This document shows positions 7,597 through 14,746 of a stretch of 19,965 nucleotides of DNA, one piece after another. The translations under genes were made by a program, and so were the position numbers. Below the pieces are notes generated by a model, which worked only from the letters and a program-made list of their open reading frames with translations, had not been told where the DNA came from and made no database searches. Source of the stretch: JAOPZW01 sp034664395 (lineage in GTDB: Bacteria > Actinomycetota > Thermoleophilia > Solirubrobacterales > Solirubrobacteraceae); NCBI GenBank assembly GCA_034664395.1, contig JAXDHQ010000027.1:1-19965 (forward strand), given 5' to 3'. The stretch's first letter is position 1. The number at the start of each line of letters is the position of its first letter.

Positions 7597-9573
7597 TCAG
7601 GGGGTGATCTGGAAGCCGACCGCCGCAGTCGCTCCGAGGTCGGCCTGGCTCCGTCCGGGCGTGATCTCGAGGCGGTAGCGCCCGGGACGCAGCTTGCGCA
7701 GCAGGGCGCGGTCGCTGAGCCTCAGGCGCAGGGTGGTCGCTCCGCCCGTCGGGCGGTAGCCGATCGACAGCGCCGTGGCGTCCTTGCGGCCGTGGCGCAT
7801 GCGGTAGACGACGAGGCGCACGACTCGCGCCTCGGCCGGCAGGTGGACGAGCACGCTCAGGCCATGGGCGCGCAGCCGGGCGGACCCGATGCGCTGCGGC
7901 GCGCTCACGCCGCCGAGGGCCAGGAGCGCGGGCGGCGCGGCGGCCGTGGCCGGGGCGCCGGTCGGCGCCTGCGACACCACGATGATCGTGGCCGGCGCCG
8001 GCAGGCCGCTCGAGGCGCCAGCGGCCGGCGTCCCGCCGGTCGTGCCGCCGCCGGTGCCCGTGGTGCCACCGCCGCCGGACGTGCCGCCACCCGTCGTCCC
8101 GCCACCCGGCGGCGGGGGCGGGGGCGGAGGCGTCGCGATCGTGTAGGCGAACGACGAGACCGGGCTGGCGTTGCCGGCCGGGTCGACCACGATCGCCTTG
8201 ATCGTCTGCGATGCCGTCACGTGGATCTGCGCGGTGGACGGCGGGCTCGTCGCGGTCGGCGTGTTGCCGTTGACCGTGAAGTGCACGGTCGAGTCGCCGT
8301 CGCCCGACGCGGTGCTCAGCGTGACGTCCTGCGCGCTCGTGTAGGTCCCGGCGCCGGGGGTGGCCGACGCCGCCCCGGGGGCGACCGTGTCCTTGGTCAC
8401 CGTGACCGAGTCGGTGGGCACCGTGCCGCCGGTGAACGTCGCCGTCAGCGAGACGGGGCCATCGGCCAGGCCGGCCAGGTCGGCGGCCGGCACGTCGGCG
8501 CTCCACGTCCCGTTGCTGAGGTTGGCGCCGTGCGCCGGGCCACCCGGACCCGCGACGCTGACCGCGGTGACGTCCGAGGTCGCGACGCCCGAGACCGTCA
8601 CGGTCTGGCCGCCGGCGAAGAAGCCGCTGTTGAGGAACGAGCGGGTCGTGCCGGTGATGCCGGTCTTGGCCAGCGGCGCCGTGCACGGGGCCGCCGGACC
8701 GGGGATCTGGGCGAACTCGTAGGCGGTCACCTCGTTGGCGGCGGCCGGGTTGCGCCCCAGCCACATGCCGCGCGACTCCGCGCCCACCGCGGTCGCCGTG
8801 TCGGCGCTCGGGCTGGGGTTGGGGTGCGCGAACGTGTCGTTGAGGTCGAACGTCGCGGTCCAGTTGAAGTTCGTCGTCGAGCCCGGCTGGTCGTAGCTGA
8901 TGAGCCCGTCGTTGCCCGTCGCGGCGCCCGTGATCGCGCGGATCTCTCGCCGGCCGTTGATGTTGAAGAGCTGCTTCTTGGCCACGAGGCGCGACTCGAG
9001 CTGGCCGTCGGGGTACTGCTGGCCGTCCTGCGTCTCGGCGGTGCCGTGGACGACCACGACGTTCGAGTTCGGGGCGGTCTCGACGGCCGGGCCGGCGGTC
9101 ACGTTCTGGCTGACGATCTGGTCGGCGGTGCCGACGCGCGTCGGGTCGCTCGCGTTGGCGACGATCGTGGCCCGGATCTTGTCGCCCGGGCGGAGGTCCG
9201 GTGTGGTGGTCTCCCAGCACGCCGCGCCCGGGTGGTTGACGTCGACGTCCCACTCGGGCGGCGATCCCGCCTTGGCCGGCACGAAGAAGGGCGTCACGGC
9301 GGTCGCCGTGCCGACCTCGACGTCGTTGGGCCCGCGCAGGACGTTGATCGTCACGCGGTCGTCCGGCACCCAGCCGGCCGTGTGCACGAAGTCGCGCACG
9401 GGGAACGAGTTGATGAGGTGGATCGGCGGGCTGCTCAGGCCGCCGACGCCGTTGTTGGGCGGCACGACCGCTCCCGCCGGCGCGGCGGCGAGCGCCGCCA
9501 GCGCGGCGGCTGCCACGCCGCTGAGGAGCGCGCGCGAGCCCGCGCGCGTCCGGCTCGAGTTGCTGCTGGACAC
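7597..9573 (-). CDS. Large secreted/surface protein with Ig-like and chitobiase-C-like domains
   Basis: A 658-residue exported protein starting at GTG 9573 with GGGGGAG seven bases upstream as ribosome binding site. Residues 1-35 are a signal peptide with cleavage expected after AGA. Residues ~36-300 are a unique region (opening near SSPPIHLINSFPVRDFVHTA) that I do not recognise. An Ig-like segment follows (~305-400), then a CHB_HEX_C-like domain (~402-478) with DVTLSTA, HFTVNGNTPT and IKAIVVDPAGN. Next comes a Pro8 and Gly/Thr-rich linker (~480-521) and a C-terminal beta domain (~560-658) ending GRYRLEITPGRS...GFQITP, a pattern common in solirubrobacterial surface proteins. No LPXTG motif or terminal helix is seen, so anchoring is unclear. 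No enzymatic motif is seen. Confidence 0.85.
   Translation of the reverse strand: MSSSNSSRTRAGSRALLSGVAAAALAALAAAPAGAVVPPNNGVGGLSSPPIHLINSFPVRDFVHTAGWVPDDRVTINVLRGPNDVEVGTATAVTPFFVPAKAGSPPEWDVDVNHPGAACWETTTPDLRPGDKIRATIVANASDPTRVGTADQIVSQNVTAGPAVETAPNSNVVVVHGTAETQDGQQYPDGQLESRLVAKKQLFNINGRREIRAITGAATGNDGLISYDQPGSTTNFNWTATFDLNDTFAHPNPSPSADTATAVGAESRGMWLGRNPAAANEVTAYEFAQIPGPAAPCTAPLAKTGITGTTRSFLNSGFFAGGQTVTVSGVATSDVTAVSVAGPGGPAHGANLSNGTWSADVPAADLAGLADGPVSLTATFTGGTVPTDSVTVTKDTVAPGAASATPGAGTYTSAQDVTLSTASGDGDSTVHFTVNGNTPTATSPPSTAQIHVTASQTIKAIVVDPAGNASPVSSFAYTIATPPPPPPPPGGGTTGGGTSGGGGTTGTGGGTTGGTPAAGASSGLPAPATIIVVSQAPTGAPATAAAPPALLALGGVSAPQRIGSARLRAHGLSVLVHLPAEARVVRLVVYRMRHGRKDATALSIGYRPTGGATTLRLRLSDRALLRKLRPGRYRLEITPGRSQADLGATAAVGFQITP
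8010..8135. repeat. Low-complexity G/C tract encoding a Pro/Gly linker
   Basis: Imperfect GCC/ACC-rich triplet reiteration within the surface protein gene. On the coding strand it gives a run of eight Pro followed by Gly/Thr repeats. The repeat units are short and irregular, so it is coding low complexity rather than a separate element, though it may vary in length between strains. Confidence 0.6.
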
Positions 9574-9680
9574 TGTCTGTCTCCCCCTGGAGGCCGATTG
9601 ATGCAGCGATCCTCCGCTCGCGGCGGCGCCGGCCCCAGAGCGGAAAGGACCACGACGGCGCGTGGGTTGGCGCAGAGCTA

Positions 9681-9700
9681 TGTCCTCCGGCCGGAGGACA
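9681..9700. promoter_or_regulatory. Perfect 20-bp palindrome downstream of the kinase, upstream of the surface protein
   Basis: TGTCCTCCGGCCGGAGGACA is perfectly self-complementary. It lies 5 bases past the histidine kinase stop and about 110 bases before the surface protein start, both on the minus strand. It could be an operator for a dimeric regulator of the surface gene, or the RNA could fold into an 8-bp stem with a GGCC loop that ends the kinase transcript. There is no T-run. Confidence 0.5.
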
Positions 9701-9705
9701 GGAGC

Positions 9706-11046
9706 TCAGGCCGGCAGCTCGACGCGGAACTCGGCGCCCGCGCCGGGCGCACCGGAGGCGAGCTTCACGTCGCCCCCGCTCGCCTTGGCCAGCCGGCGCG
9801 CCAGCGGGAGGCCGAGTCCGGCTCCTCCATGCCCGTTGGCGGCGCCGCGGCGCGAGCCCGGCTCGAACAGCGCGTCGCGCTCGTCGTCGGGAACGCCGGG
9901 CCCGTCGTCGGCGACGCTGAGCACCACGCGCCCGCCGCCGGCGGTCGCGCTCAGCGTGACGCGCGAGCGCGCGTAGCGGCTCGCGTTCTCGAGCAGCGGC
10001 GCGACGATCCGCTCGACCACGTCGGCGTCGACGCCGGCGATCATCGGGGCCGGCGGCCGGCGCACCTCGACGTCGACGTCGCGCTCGGCCAGCGCCGGCG
10101 CCCAGCCCTCGGCCACGCGCACGAGCACCTGCCCGACCTCGCTGCGCCCCGACTCGACCTGGGCCTCGGCCCGCGCCGCCGCCATGAGCGTCTCGAGGAT
10201 GGCGCTCATCTGCTCGGCGCTGCGGGCGATGCGGTCGTAGGCCTCGCCGCGGTCCTCGGGCGAGCGCTCGCGGCGCTGCAGCAGCTCGACCTCGGCCACG
10301 ATCCGCGACAGCGGCGTGCGCAGCTCGTGCGAGAGCTCGGCCGACAGGCGCTGCTCGTGGCGCAGGCTCGCCGCGACGCGGTTGAACAGCGCGTCGAACG
10401 TCCGCCCCAGCTCGCCGAGCTCGTCGGGACGCGGCGTCGCGCCGAAGCGCTGGCCGAGGTCGTGCTCGCTCCAGTCGGCGGCCGAGCGCGTCATGTCGCG
10501 CACCGGCCCCAGCGCGCGGCCGACGATGATCCACGTCAGCGTCGCGACGGCGATCAGGAGCACCGCGCCGAGCGCGGCCGAGCCGACCAGCGCCAGGTCG
10601 CTGGTGCGGTCGTACGCGGCCAGCGACTCGGCCGCGACCACGGTCCCGACCTGGCGCCCGTCGTCGGTCACCGGCGCGGCGTACAGGCGCACGTCGCCGC
10701 CGGGGACGTCGTCGAAGACGTGCGCCTGCCCGGCGAGCGCGTCGGCGGCGCGCTGGAGGTCGGGCGCGGTGGCGGGGCGCTCGAGCGCGCGGGTGCCCTG
10801 GTAGATCCACACCTGGCGGTCGACGGCGGCGTCGTCGGGCGACTCGTGGACGAGCAGGCGCCCCCGGTCGTAGGTCACCGTGGTCGCGGCGGCCGCCGCC
10901 CGCGAGCGCAGGCGGCTGTTGGCGTCGGCGTCGAGGCTGCTCGCCAGCACGACGTTGAAGGCGACGGTGAGGATGGCCACGGCGGCGAGGGCGGCCACCG
11001 CGGCGAGCGCGGCCAGGCGGCCGCGCAGCGTGCGGAAGCGCCTCAT
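9706..11046 (-). CDS. Sensor histidine kinase (HAMP, HisKA, HATPase_c)
   Basis: A 446-residue membrane kinase, partner of the response regulator whose stop overlaps its ATG at 11046 (ATGA). Two membrane helices (about 11-35 and 152-176) flank an extracytoplasmic sensor of roughly 115 residues with no recognised fold. HAMP follows (about 177-229). The dimerisation/phosphoacceptor H-box is SAELSHELRTPLSR with His240, the N-box is LLENASRYA with Asn354, and G-boxes DDGPGVPDD and GGAGLGLPLA are intact. The gene ends at TGA 9706-9708. The frame is open further upstream to 11175, but that part would overlap the regulator and lacks kinase features. The stimulus is unknown; the surrounding genes suggest an envelope signal, which is inference. 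Confidence 0.93.
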   Translation of the reverse strand: MRRFRTLRGRLAALAAVAALAAVAILTVAFNVVLASSLDADANSRLRSRAAAAATTVTYDRGRLLVHESPDDAAVDRQVWIYQGTRALERPATAPDLQRAADALAGQAHVFDDVPGGDVRLYAAPVTDDGRQVGTVVAAESLAAYDRTSDLALVGSAALGAVLLIAVATLTWIIVGRALGPVRDMTRSAADWSEHDLGQRFGATPRPDELGELGRTFDALFNRVAASLRHEQRLSAELSHELRTPLSRIVAEVELLQRRERSPEDRGEAYDRIARSAEQMSAILETLMAAARAEAQVESGRSEVGQVLVRVAEGWAPALAERDVDVEVRRPPAPMIAGVDADVVERIVAPLLENASRYARSRVTLSATAGGGRVVLSVADDGPGVPDDERDALFEPGSRRGAANGHGGAGLGLPLARRLAKASGGDVKLASGAPGAGAEFRVELPA

Positions 11047-11708
11047 CCCAGGCGGTAGCCCACGCCGTGGGCGGTGGCGATCGAGGCCTGCGCCGACAGC
11101 TCGCGCAGCTTGCGCCGCAGGCGCGCGACGTACTGGTCGAGCGTGTTGTCGTGGACGATCGCGCCCTCGGGCCACGCCGCCCGGACGAGGTCGCGGCGCC
11201 GCACGACGGCGCCCGGCTGGGCGGCGAGCGCCGCGAGGAGGCGGAACTCGGTCGGCGTGAGCGAGACCTCGTGCTCGCCGCTGCTCACCGCGTGGGCGAC
11301 CGGGTCAAGGCGCAGCTCGCCGAGCGTCGTCGCGGCGTCGGCGCCCGACCGGCGCAGCAGCGCGCGCAGCCGCGCGACGACCTCGTCGAAGTGGAAGGGC
11401 TTGGTGACGTAGTCGTCGCCGCCGGCGCTGAAGCCCGCCAGGCGGTCGGGCATGGCGTCGCGGGCGGTGAGGAACAGGACCGGCGCGTCGATGCCGCGGG
11501 CGCGCAGCGCCTGGCAGACGTCGCGGCCATCGGCGTCGGGCAGCCCGATGTCGATGATCAGGGCGTCCTGGGCGTCGCCGGCCAGCTCCAGCGCCGACGA
11601 GCCGTCGGCGACGGCGGTGACCTCGAAGCCCTCCTCGTCCAGGCCGCGGCTCAGCAGCGAGCGCAGGTCGGCGTCGTCCTCGACGACGAGCAATCGGAAG
11701 GCGGTCAT
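11043..11708 (-). CDS. OmpR/PhoB-class response regulator
   Basis: A 221-residue DNA-binding regulator. The receiver domain starts at once with RLLVVEDDAD (acidic pair near residues 9-10), the phosphoacceptor is Asp53 in IIDIGLPDADG, the switch Thr is in FLTARD and the conserved Lys103 is in VTKPF. The C-terminal half is a winged helix ('SLTPTEFRLLAALAAQPGAVV' region, 'NTLDQYVARLRRKL' recognition helix, 'GVGYRLG' hairpin). I chose ATG 11708 because the receiver beta strand begins four residues later; the GTG at 11744 adds 12 residues unlike the family. A GATACT -10-like box (11723-11718) lies nine bases before the ATG, so its message may be nearly leaderless. It lies next to the 11-bp repeat element, its likely operator. 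Confidence 0.93.
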   Translation of the reverse strand: MTAFRLLVVEDDADLRSLLSRGLDEEGFEVTAVADGSSALELAGDAQDALIIDIGLPDADGRDVCQALRARGIDAPVLFLTARDAMPDRLAGFSAGGDDYVTKPFHFDEVVARLRALLRRSGADAATTLGELRLDPVAHAVSSGEHEVSLTPTEFRLLAALAAQPGAVVRRRDLVRAAWPEGAIVHDNTLDQYVARLRRKLRELSAQASIATAHGVGYRLG

Positions 11709-11820
11709 TCCGGCCCCAGTATCGCCCTCGGAGCCGGAGGTCACGTCAGCGATGGTGCCCGACCGAGCCTGACGGGTTCCTGAACGCCGCTCAGGCGTCG
11801 TTCAGGACCGTTCGCGCAGC
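11709..11820. promoter_or_regulatory. Divergent promoter region between regulator and PAP2 phosphatase genes
   Basis: A 112-base region serving two divergent genes. Toward the regulator there is GATACT (minus strand, 11723-11718) without a convincing -35 at standard spacing. Toward the PAP2 gene, CAGCAT (11817-11822) follows the last TTCAGG half-site after 10 bases, the same distance as CATGCT in the DedA leader. If that is the -10, transcription would begin near 11829 and ATG 11833 would be the usable start. Confidence 0.5.
11779..11806. promoter_or_regulatory. Three-half-site operator, 11-bp phased (CCTGAA, CTCAGG, TTCAGG)
   Basis: Half-sites start at 11779 (CCTGAA, inverted), 11790 (CTCAGG) and 11801 (TTCAGG), all exactly 11 bp apart. 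The outer two form a 9-bp perfect inverted repeat, TCCTGAACG and CGTTCAGGA. The right-hand 17 bases, CTCAGGCGTCGTTCAGG, differ at only two positions from the element before the DedA operon. Location upstream of the response regulator and phasing on one helix face fit an OmpR-class operator, probably with autoregulation. Binding itself is inferred. Confidence 0.65.
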
Positions 11821-12492
11821 ATGGCCGCCGCGATGCCCGTCGACCATGCGCTGCTGCACGCCCTCAACGGCTTCCTCGTCCACCACGACGCCGTCGAGGA
11901 CCCCCTCACCGTGTACGTCAACGCGGCGGAGGGCCTCTTCGCCGCGCTGCTGGTGACGCTGTTCGTGCTCGGCGCCGCGTCGGGCGCCCGCCGCGCCGCG
12001 GTCGCGGCCGGCCTGGCCACGGCCCTGGCGCTCGGCATCGGCCAGGTGATCTCGCGCGTGGTCGACCGCCCGCGGCCGTTCGTGTCGGACCCGGGCGGCG
12101 TGCGGCTCTTCAGCCACCACGCCGCCGACCCCGGCTTCCCCAGCGACCACGCGACGGCCGCGTTCGCCATCGCCGTGAGCGTGCTGCTGTGGCGCCGGCG
12201 ACCCGGCCTCGCGCTCGTGGCGCTGGCCGCCGTGCTCGGCGTCGGGCGCGTGGCGATCGGCGTGCACTACCCGACCGACGTCGTGGCCGGCGCGGCGATC
12301 GGCACGCTGTGCGCGCTGGCGCTGGACACCCCGCCGGCGCGTCGCGCGGTCGACCGGCTGGTCGCGCTGACGCCGCGCGTCAGCGTCCGCAGGACGACGC
12401 CACCAGCCAGCGGCGACTCTTCGCCAGCACCGGGAAGCCCGGATCCTGCGCGATCGCCGTCCCCCGCGGCGCGATCGTCGTCCCGCGCCTGA
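11821..12492 (+). CDS. PAP2-family phosphatase, BcrC-like (probable undecaprenyl-diphosphate phosphatase)
   Basis: A 223-residue membrane phosphatase. Catalytic motifs are DRPRPF (about 82-87), PSDH with Ser108-Asp109-His110, and GRVAIGVHYPTDV with the nucleophile His149. The layout NGFLVHHDAVED at the N-terminus, then RPRPFV, SHHAADPGFPSDH and HYPTDV, closely follows Bacillus BcrC as I recall it, so the favoured activity is dephosphorylating undecaprenyl diphosphate on the outer membrane face. Other PAP2 lipid phosphatases remain possible. The start may be ATG 11821 or ATG 11833 (residue 5). After about residue 190 the sequence becomes Ser/Pro/Ala-rich and runs 113 bases into the convergent gene, so the tail is probably non-conserved. 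Confidence 0.9.
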   Translation: MAAAMPVDHALLHALNGFLVHHDAVEDPLTVYVNAAEGLFAALLVTLFVLGAASGARRAAVAAGLATALALGIGQVISRVVDRPRPFVSDPGGVRLFSHHAADPGFPSDHATAAFAIAVSVLLWRRRPGLALVALAAVLGVGRVAIGVHYPTDVVAGAAIGTLCALALDTPPARRAVDRLVALTPRVSVRRTTPPASGDSSPAPGSPDPARSPSPAARSSSRA

Positions 12493-13792
12493 CCGGGACG
12501 AGCCCCACCTGCCCCTGGTGCAGGTGCAGGTGCCAGGCGACCACCGACGTCTGGAACGGGTCGGTGAACACCTGCCCGCAGCCGCGCACCGCGGCCTCGC
12601 CGCCCCCGCGGGCGATGATCGCGGGGAGGTCGCCCTCGAGCGCGGCCTCGGCGCGCACGGTGTTGAGCTGGTGGCCGAGCCGCAGCACCCCGAGCACGAG
12701 GAACGGCGCGCAGGCCGCGAGCAGGGCCGCGATCGCCACCCGTGACCGCACGGCGCGCACGAGCTCGACCCAACCCACGCCGGCCAGGACGGACACGATC
12801 GCCGCCGGAAGCAGCACGTAGCGCAGGTTGCCGGTGAAGCCGATCTGGGCCAGGCAGCCGACGATCACCATCAGCAGGGTGGCCGTGGCCGCGAGCGCCA
12901 GCGGCACGGTCGCGCGCCGCCGCACGGCGCCCGCGACGGCGAACGCCGCCCCGGCGTAGAACGGCGCCGCCAGCGCGGACGACCCGTTGGTGAACACCGC
13001 GAGGAACGGGTGCGCGGCCAGAGCCGGCGAGTCGGCGACCGGCTCGCGGGCGCGCGTCGCGGCGCGCAGGACGTCCCCCGACCCGAGCTTCTCGGGCACG
13101 AACCACAGCAGCGCCAGGAGGACCGCGCTGCCGGCGAGCAGCGCGAGCGTCCGCCACGGGATGCCCGCGCGCCGGTCGGCGACCACCATCCACAGGCCGT
13201 AGACGGCGAGCAGTGCCCACACCTCGGGGCGCAGCAGCCCGGCGACCAGACCGAGGAGGAGCGCGTCGCGCCGGCGGCCGTCGAGGTGCCGCTCGACCGC
13301 CCACAGCACCAGCGCGACGAGCAGTCCCTCCGAGTTGCCGCGGACCGAGAACGAGACGAAGCGATCGGCGAGCAGCAGCCCCGCGGCGGCGATCGCGCCG
13401 GCGGCCGGCCCGGCGAGCCGGGCGGCGAGCCGGAAGGCCAGCGCCAGCGCCAGCAGCATCCCGGCGCGGGCGACGACCAGCCACAGCAGCGGGGCCGCCG
13501 CGTCGCCGAGCAGCGAGAACGGCGTCGTGAACAGCACCGGCAGCGGCTTCCACGACGGCCCCGCCGTGGTCACCAGGTCCAGGTGGGCGATCTCGCGGCC
13601 CCAGATCAGCCACGACCACGGGTCGTAGGTCGGCTGGCTGGGCCCGAGCAGCGAGGCGGCGGCGAGCGCCAGGCATCCGAGCACGAGCAGCCGCCACGGC
13701 CGCGGAGCGCCGGCTCCGCGTGCGGAGCCGGGCGGTGCCCCGGCGTCGGCGCGCGATCGGGCCGGGGCGAGGCTGCTGGGCGTCGGGGACAC
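12380..13792 (-). CDS. Polytopic membrane glycosyltransferase-like protein (GT-C/GT39 type)
   Basis: A 470-residue multi-spanning protein starting at GTG 13792. A short basic/Pro-rich N-terminus precedes the first helix (about 34-50). The segment YDPWSWLIWGREI (about 56-68) then places acidic residues in the first external loop, as in GT-C transferases that use polyprenyl-phosphate sugars. About nine hydrophobic segments follow, including the LLRPEVWALLAVYGLW region. The last ~90 residues form a soluble domain with two Cys. I assign it to the GT39/ArnT-like superfamily by architecture only; the substrate is unknown. A TAGGCT box at 13808-13803 lies ten bases before the GTG. It diverges from the GT2 gene, which could make its lipid-linked sugar donor. 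Confidence 0.75.
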   Translation of the reverse strand: MSPTPSSLAPARSRADAGAPPGSARGAGAPRPWRLLVLGCLALAAASLLGPSQPTYDPWSWLIWGREIAHLDLVTTAGPSWKPLPVLFTTPFSLLGDAAAPLLWLVVARAGMLLALALAFRLAARLAGPAAGAIAAAGLLLADRFVSFSVRGNSEGLLVALVLWAVERHLDGRRRDALLLGLVAGLLRPEVWALLAVYGLWMVVADRRAGIPWRTLALLAGSAVLLALLWFVPEKLGSGDVLRAATRAREPVADSPALAAHPFLAVFTNGSSALAAPFYAGAAFAVAGAVRRRATVPLALAATATLLMVIVGCLAQIGFTGNLRYVLLPAAIVSVLAGVGWVELVRAVRSRVAIAALLAACAPFLVLGVLRLGHQLNTVRAEAALEGDLPAIIARGGGEAAVRGCGQVFTDPFQTSVVAWHLHLHQGQVGLVPVRRGTTIAPRGTAIAQDPGFPVLAKSRRWLVASSCGR

Positions 13793-13912
13793 GGCAGCGG
13801 CGAGCCTAGTCGGGCCGCCGCCGGGCGTGCGTCGCCGAGCACGAGCGCCGGCCTGGGCCTACACTGCCGCCGGCCGGGCCGTGACGGCCCGGAGCGCGAT
13901 GAGGCAACTCGT
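13793..13912. promoter_or_regulatory. Divergent promoter region with inverted repeat and 5-codon leader ORF
   Basis: A 120-base region between divergent genes. TAGGCT (minus strand, 13808-13803) and TACACT (plus strand, 13860-13865) are candidate -10 boxes for the two directions. CCGGGCCGT-G-ACGGCCCGG (13874-13892) is a perfect inverted repeat that could fold in the GT2 leader. GGAG (13891-13894) precedes ATG 13899, which opens a 5-codon frame (MRQLV) ending at TGA 13914-13916, overlapping the GT2 TTG start. Confidence 0.45.
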
Positions 13913-14746
13913 TTGACGGACAGGAGCGCCAAGGCGCGGGCGCCGTACACGGCGCAGGTGCGCGCGGAGGCGATCCGCGGGTTCCACCGCGACCACCCCG
14001 ACCTGCGCCTCGCGCCGGTCGTCGTCGTCATCGCCGCCTTCGACGAGGAGGACTGCATCGCCGGCGTCCTGCGCGACGTCCCGGCACGGGCGTGCGGGCT
14101 GGCGGTCGACACGGTGGTGATCGACGACGGCAGTCGCGACCGCACCGCCGCCGTCGCCCTGGAGGCCGGCGCGCGCGTGGCGCGCCTGGAGCGCAACTGC
14201 GGCCACGGCGTGGCCCTGCGCGTCGGCTACGAGCTCGCCCGCGACCTCGGAGGGCGCTACATCGTCACCCTCGACGCCGACGGCCAATGGGATCCCGTCG
14301 AGCTCCCGCGCGTGCTCGAGCCGGTGGTGAGCGACGAGGCGGACCTCGTCATCGGCTCGCGGATCCTGGGGCGCACCGAGACCGACGACGGCTTCCGCCA
14401 GACCGGCGTGCACGTCTTCGCCGCCCTGGTGCGGCTGCTGACCGGCGCCCGGGTGACCGACACCTCCAGCGGCTACCGCGCGATGCGCGCCGAGGTCACG
14501 GCCACCGTCCCGCAGCGCCAGGTCCAGTACCAGACCTCCGAGCTGCTCATCGGCGCGATCTACCAGGGCTACCGGATCGCCGAGCGCCCGATCGTCATGC
14601 GCAAGCGCGCGGCCGGGGAGAGCAAGAAGGGCAACGACGTCCTCTACGGCATGCGCTACGCGCGGGTGATCCTCCAGACGTGGTGGCGCGAGCGGCGCGC
14701 CGCGCCGATCGCACCCGCGTCCGGGGGCGCCGATGGTCGCGCGTGA
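13913..14746 (+). CDS. GT2 family glycosyltransferase, DPM1-like (polyprenyl-phosphate sugar synthase type)
   Basis: A 277-residue GT-A-fold transferase. VVVVIAAFDEEDCI opens the nucleotide-binding fold, DDGSRD carries Asp71-Asp72, and the metal-binding DxD is LDADGQWDP with Asp121 and Asp123. 'SGYRAM' and the Lys/Arg-rich KRAAGESKKG segment match dolichyl-phosphate-mannose-synthase-like enzymes, which transfer a sugar from a nucleotide donor to a polyprenyl phosphate. There is no C-terminal membrane domain. I chose TTG 13913, preceded by GAGG (13901-13904) at eight bases; no ATG or GTG lies in frame between the domain and the upstream non-coding sequence. The 3' end overlaps the next gene by 14 bases. 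Confidence 0.88.
   Translation: MTDRSAKARAPYTAQVRAEAIRGFHRDHPDLRLAPVVVVIAAFDEEDCIAGVLRDVPARACGLAVDTVVIDDGSRDRTAAVALEAGARVARLERNCGHGVALRVGYELARDLGGRYIVTLDADGQWDPVELPRVLEPVVSDEADLVIGSRILGRTETDDGFRQTGVHVFAALVRLLTGARVTDTSSGYRAMRAEVTATVPQRQVQYQTSELLIGAIYQGYRIAERPIVMRKRAAGESKKGNDVLYGMRYARVILQTWWRERRAAPIAPASGGADGRA

Noticed and set aside
8010..8135. Repetitive tract considered as a CRISPR or tandem repeat array
   Set aside because: Units are short and irregular and translate in frame to a Pro/Gly linker, with no regular repeat-spacer pattern.
7445..10810. A 1121-codon open frame on the minus strand in a different phase
   Set aside because: It is Arg/Ala/Pro-rich nonsense overlapping the surface protein and kinase genes, both of which have clear domain content in another frame; such long shadow frames are expected at this GC content.
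7792..11058. A 1088-codon plus-strand open frame
   Set aside because: Antisense shadow of the surface protein and histidine kinase; its Arg/Gly/Ala repeats reflect GC-rich codons read out of frame.
11709..11744. GTG 11744 start for the response regulator
   Set aside because: It adds 12 residues unlike any receiver N-terminus, while ATG 11708 starts four residues before the first beta strand.
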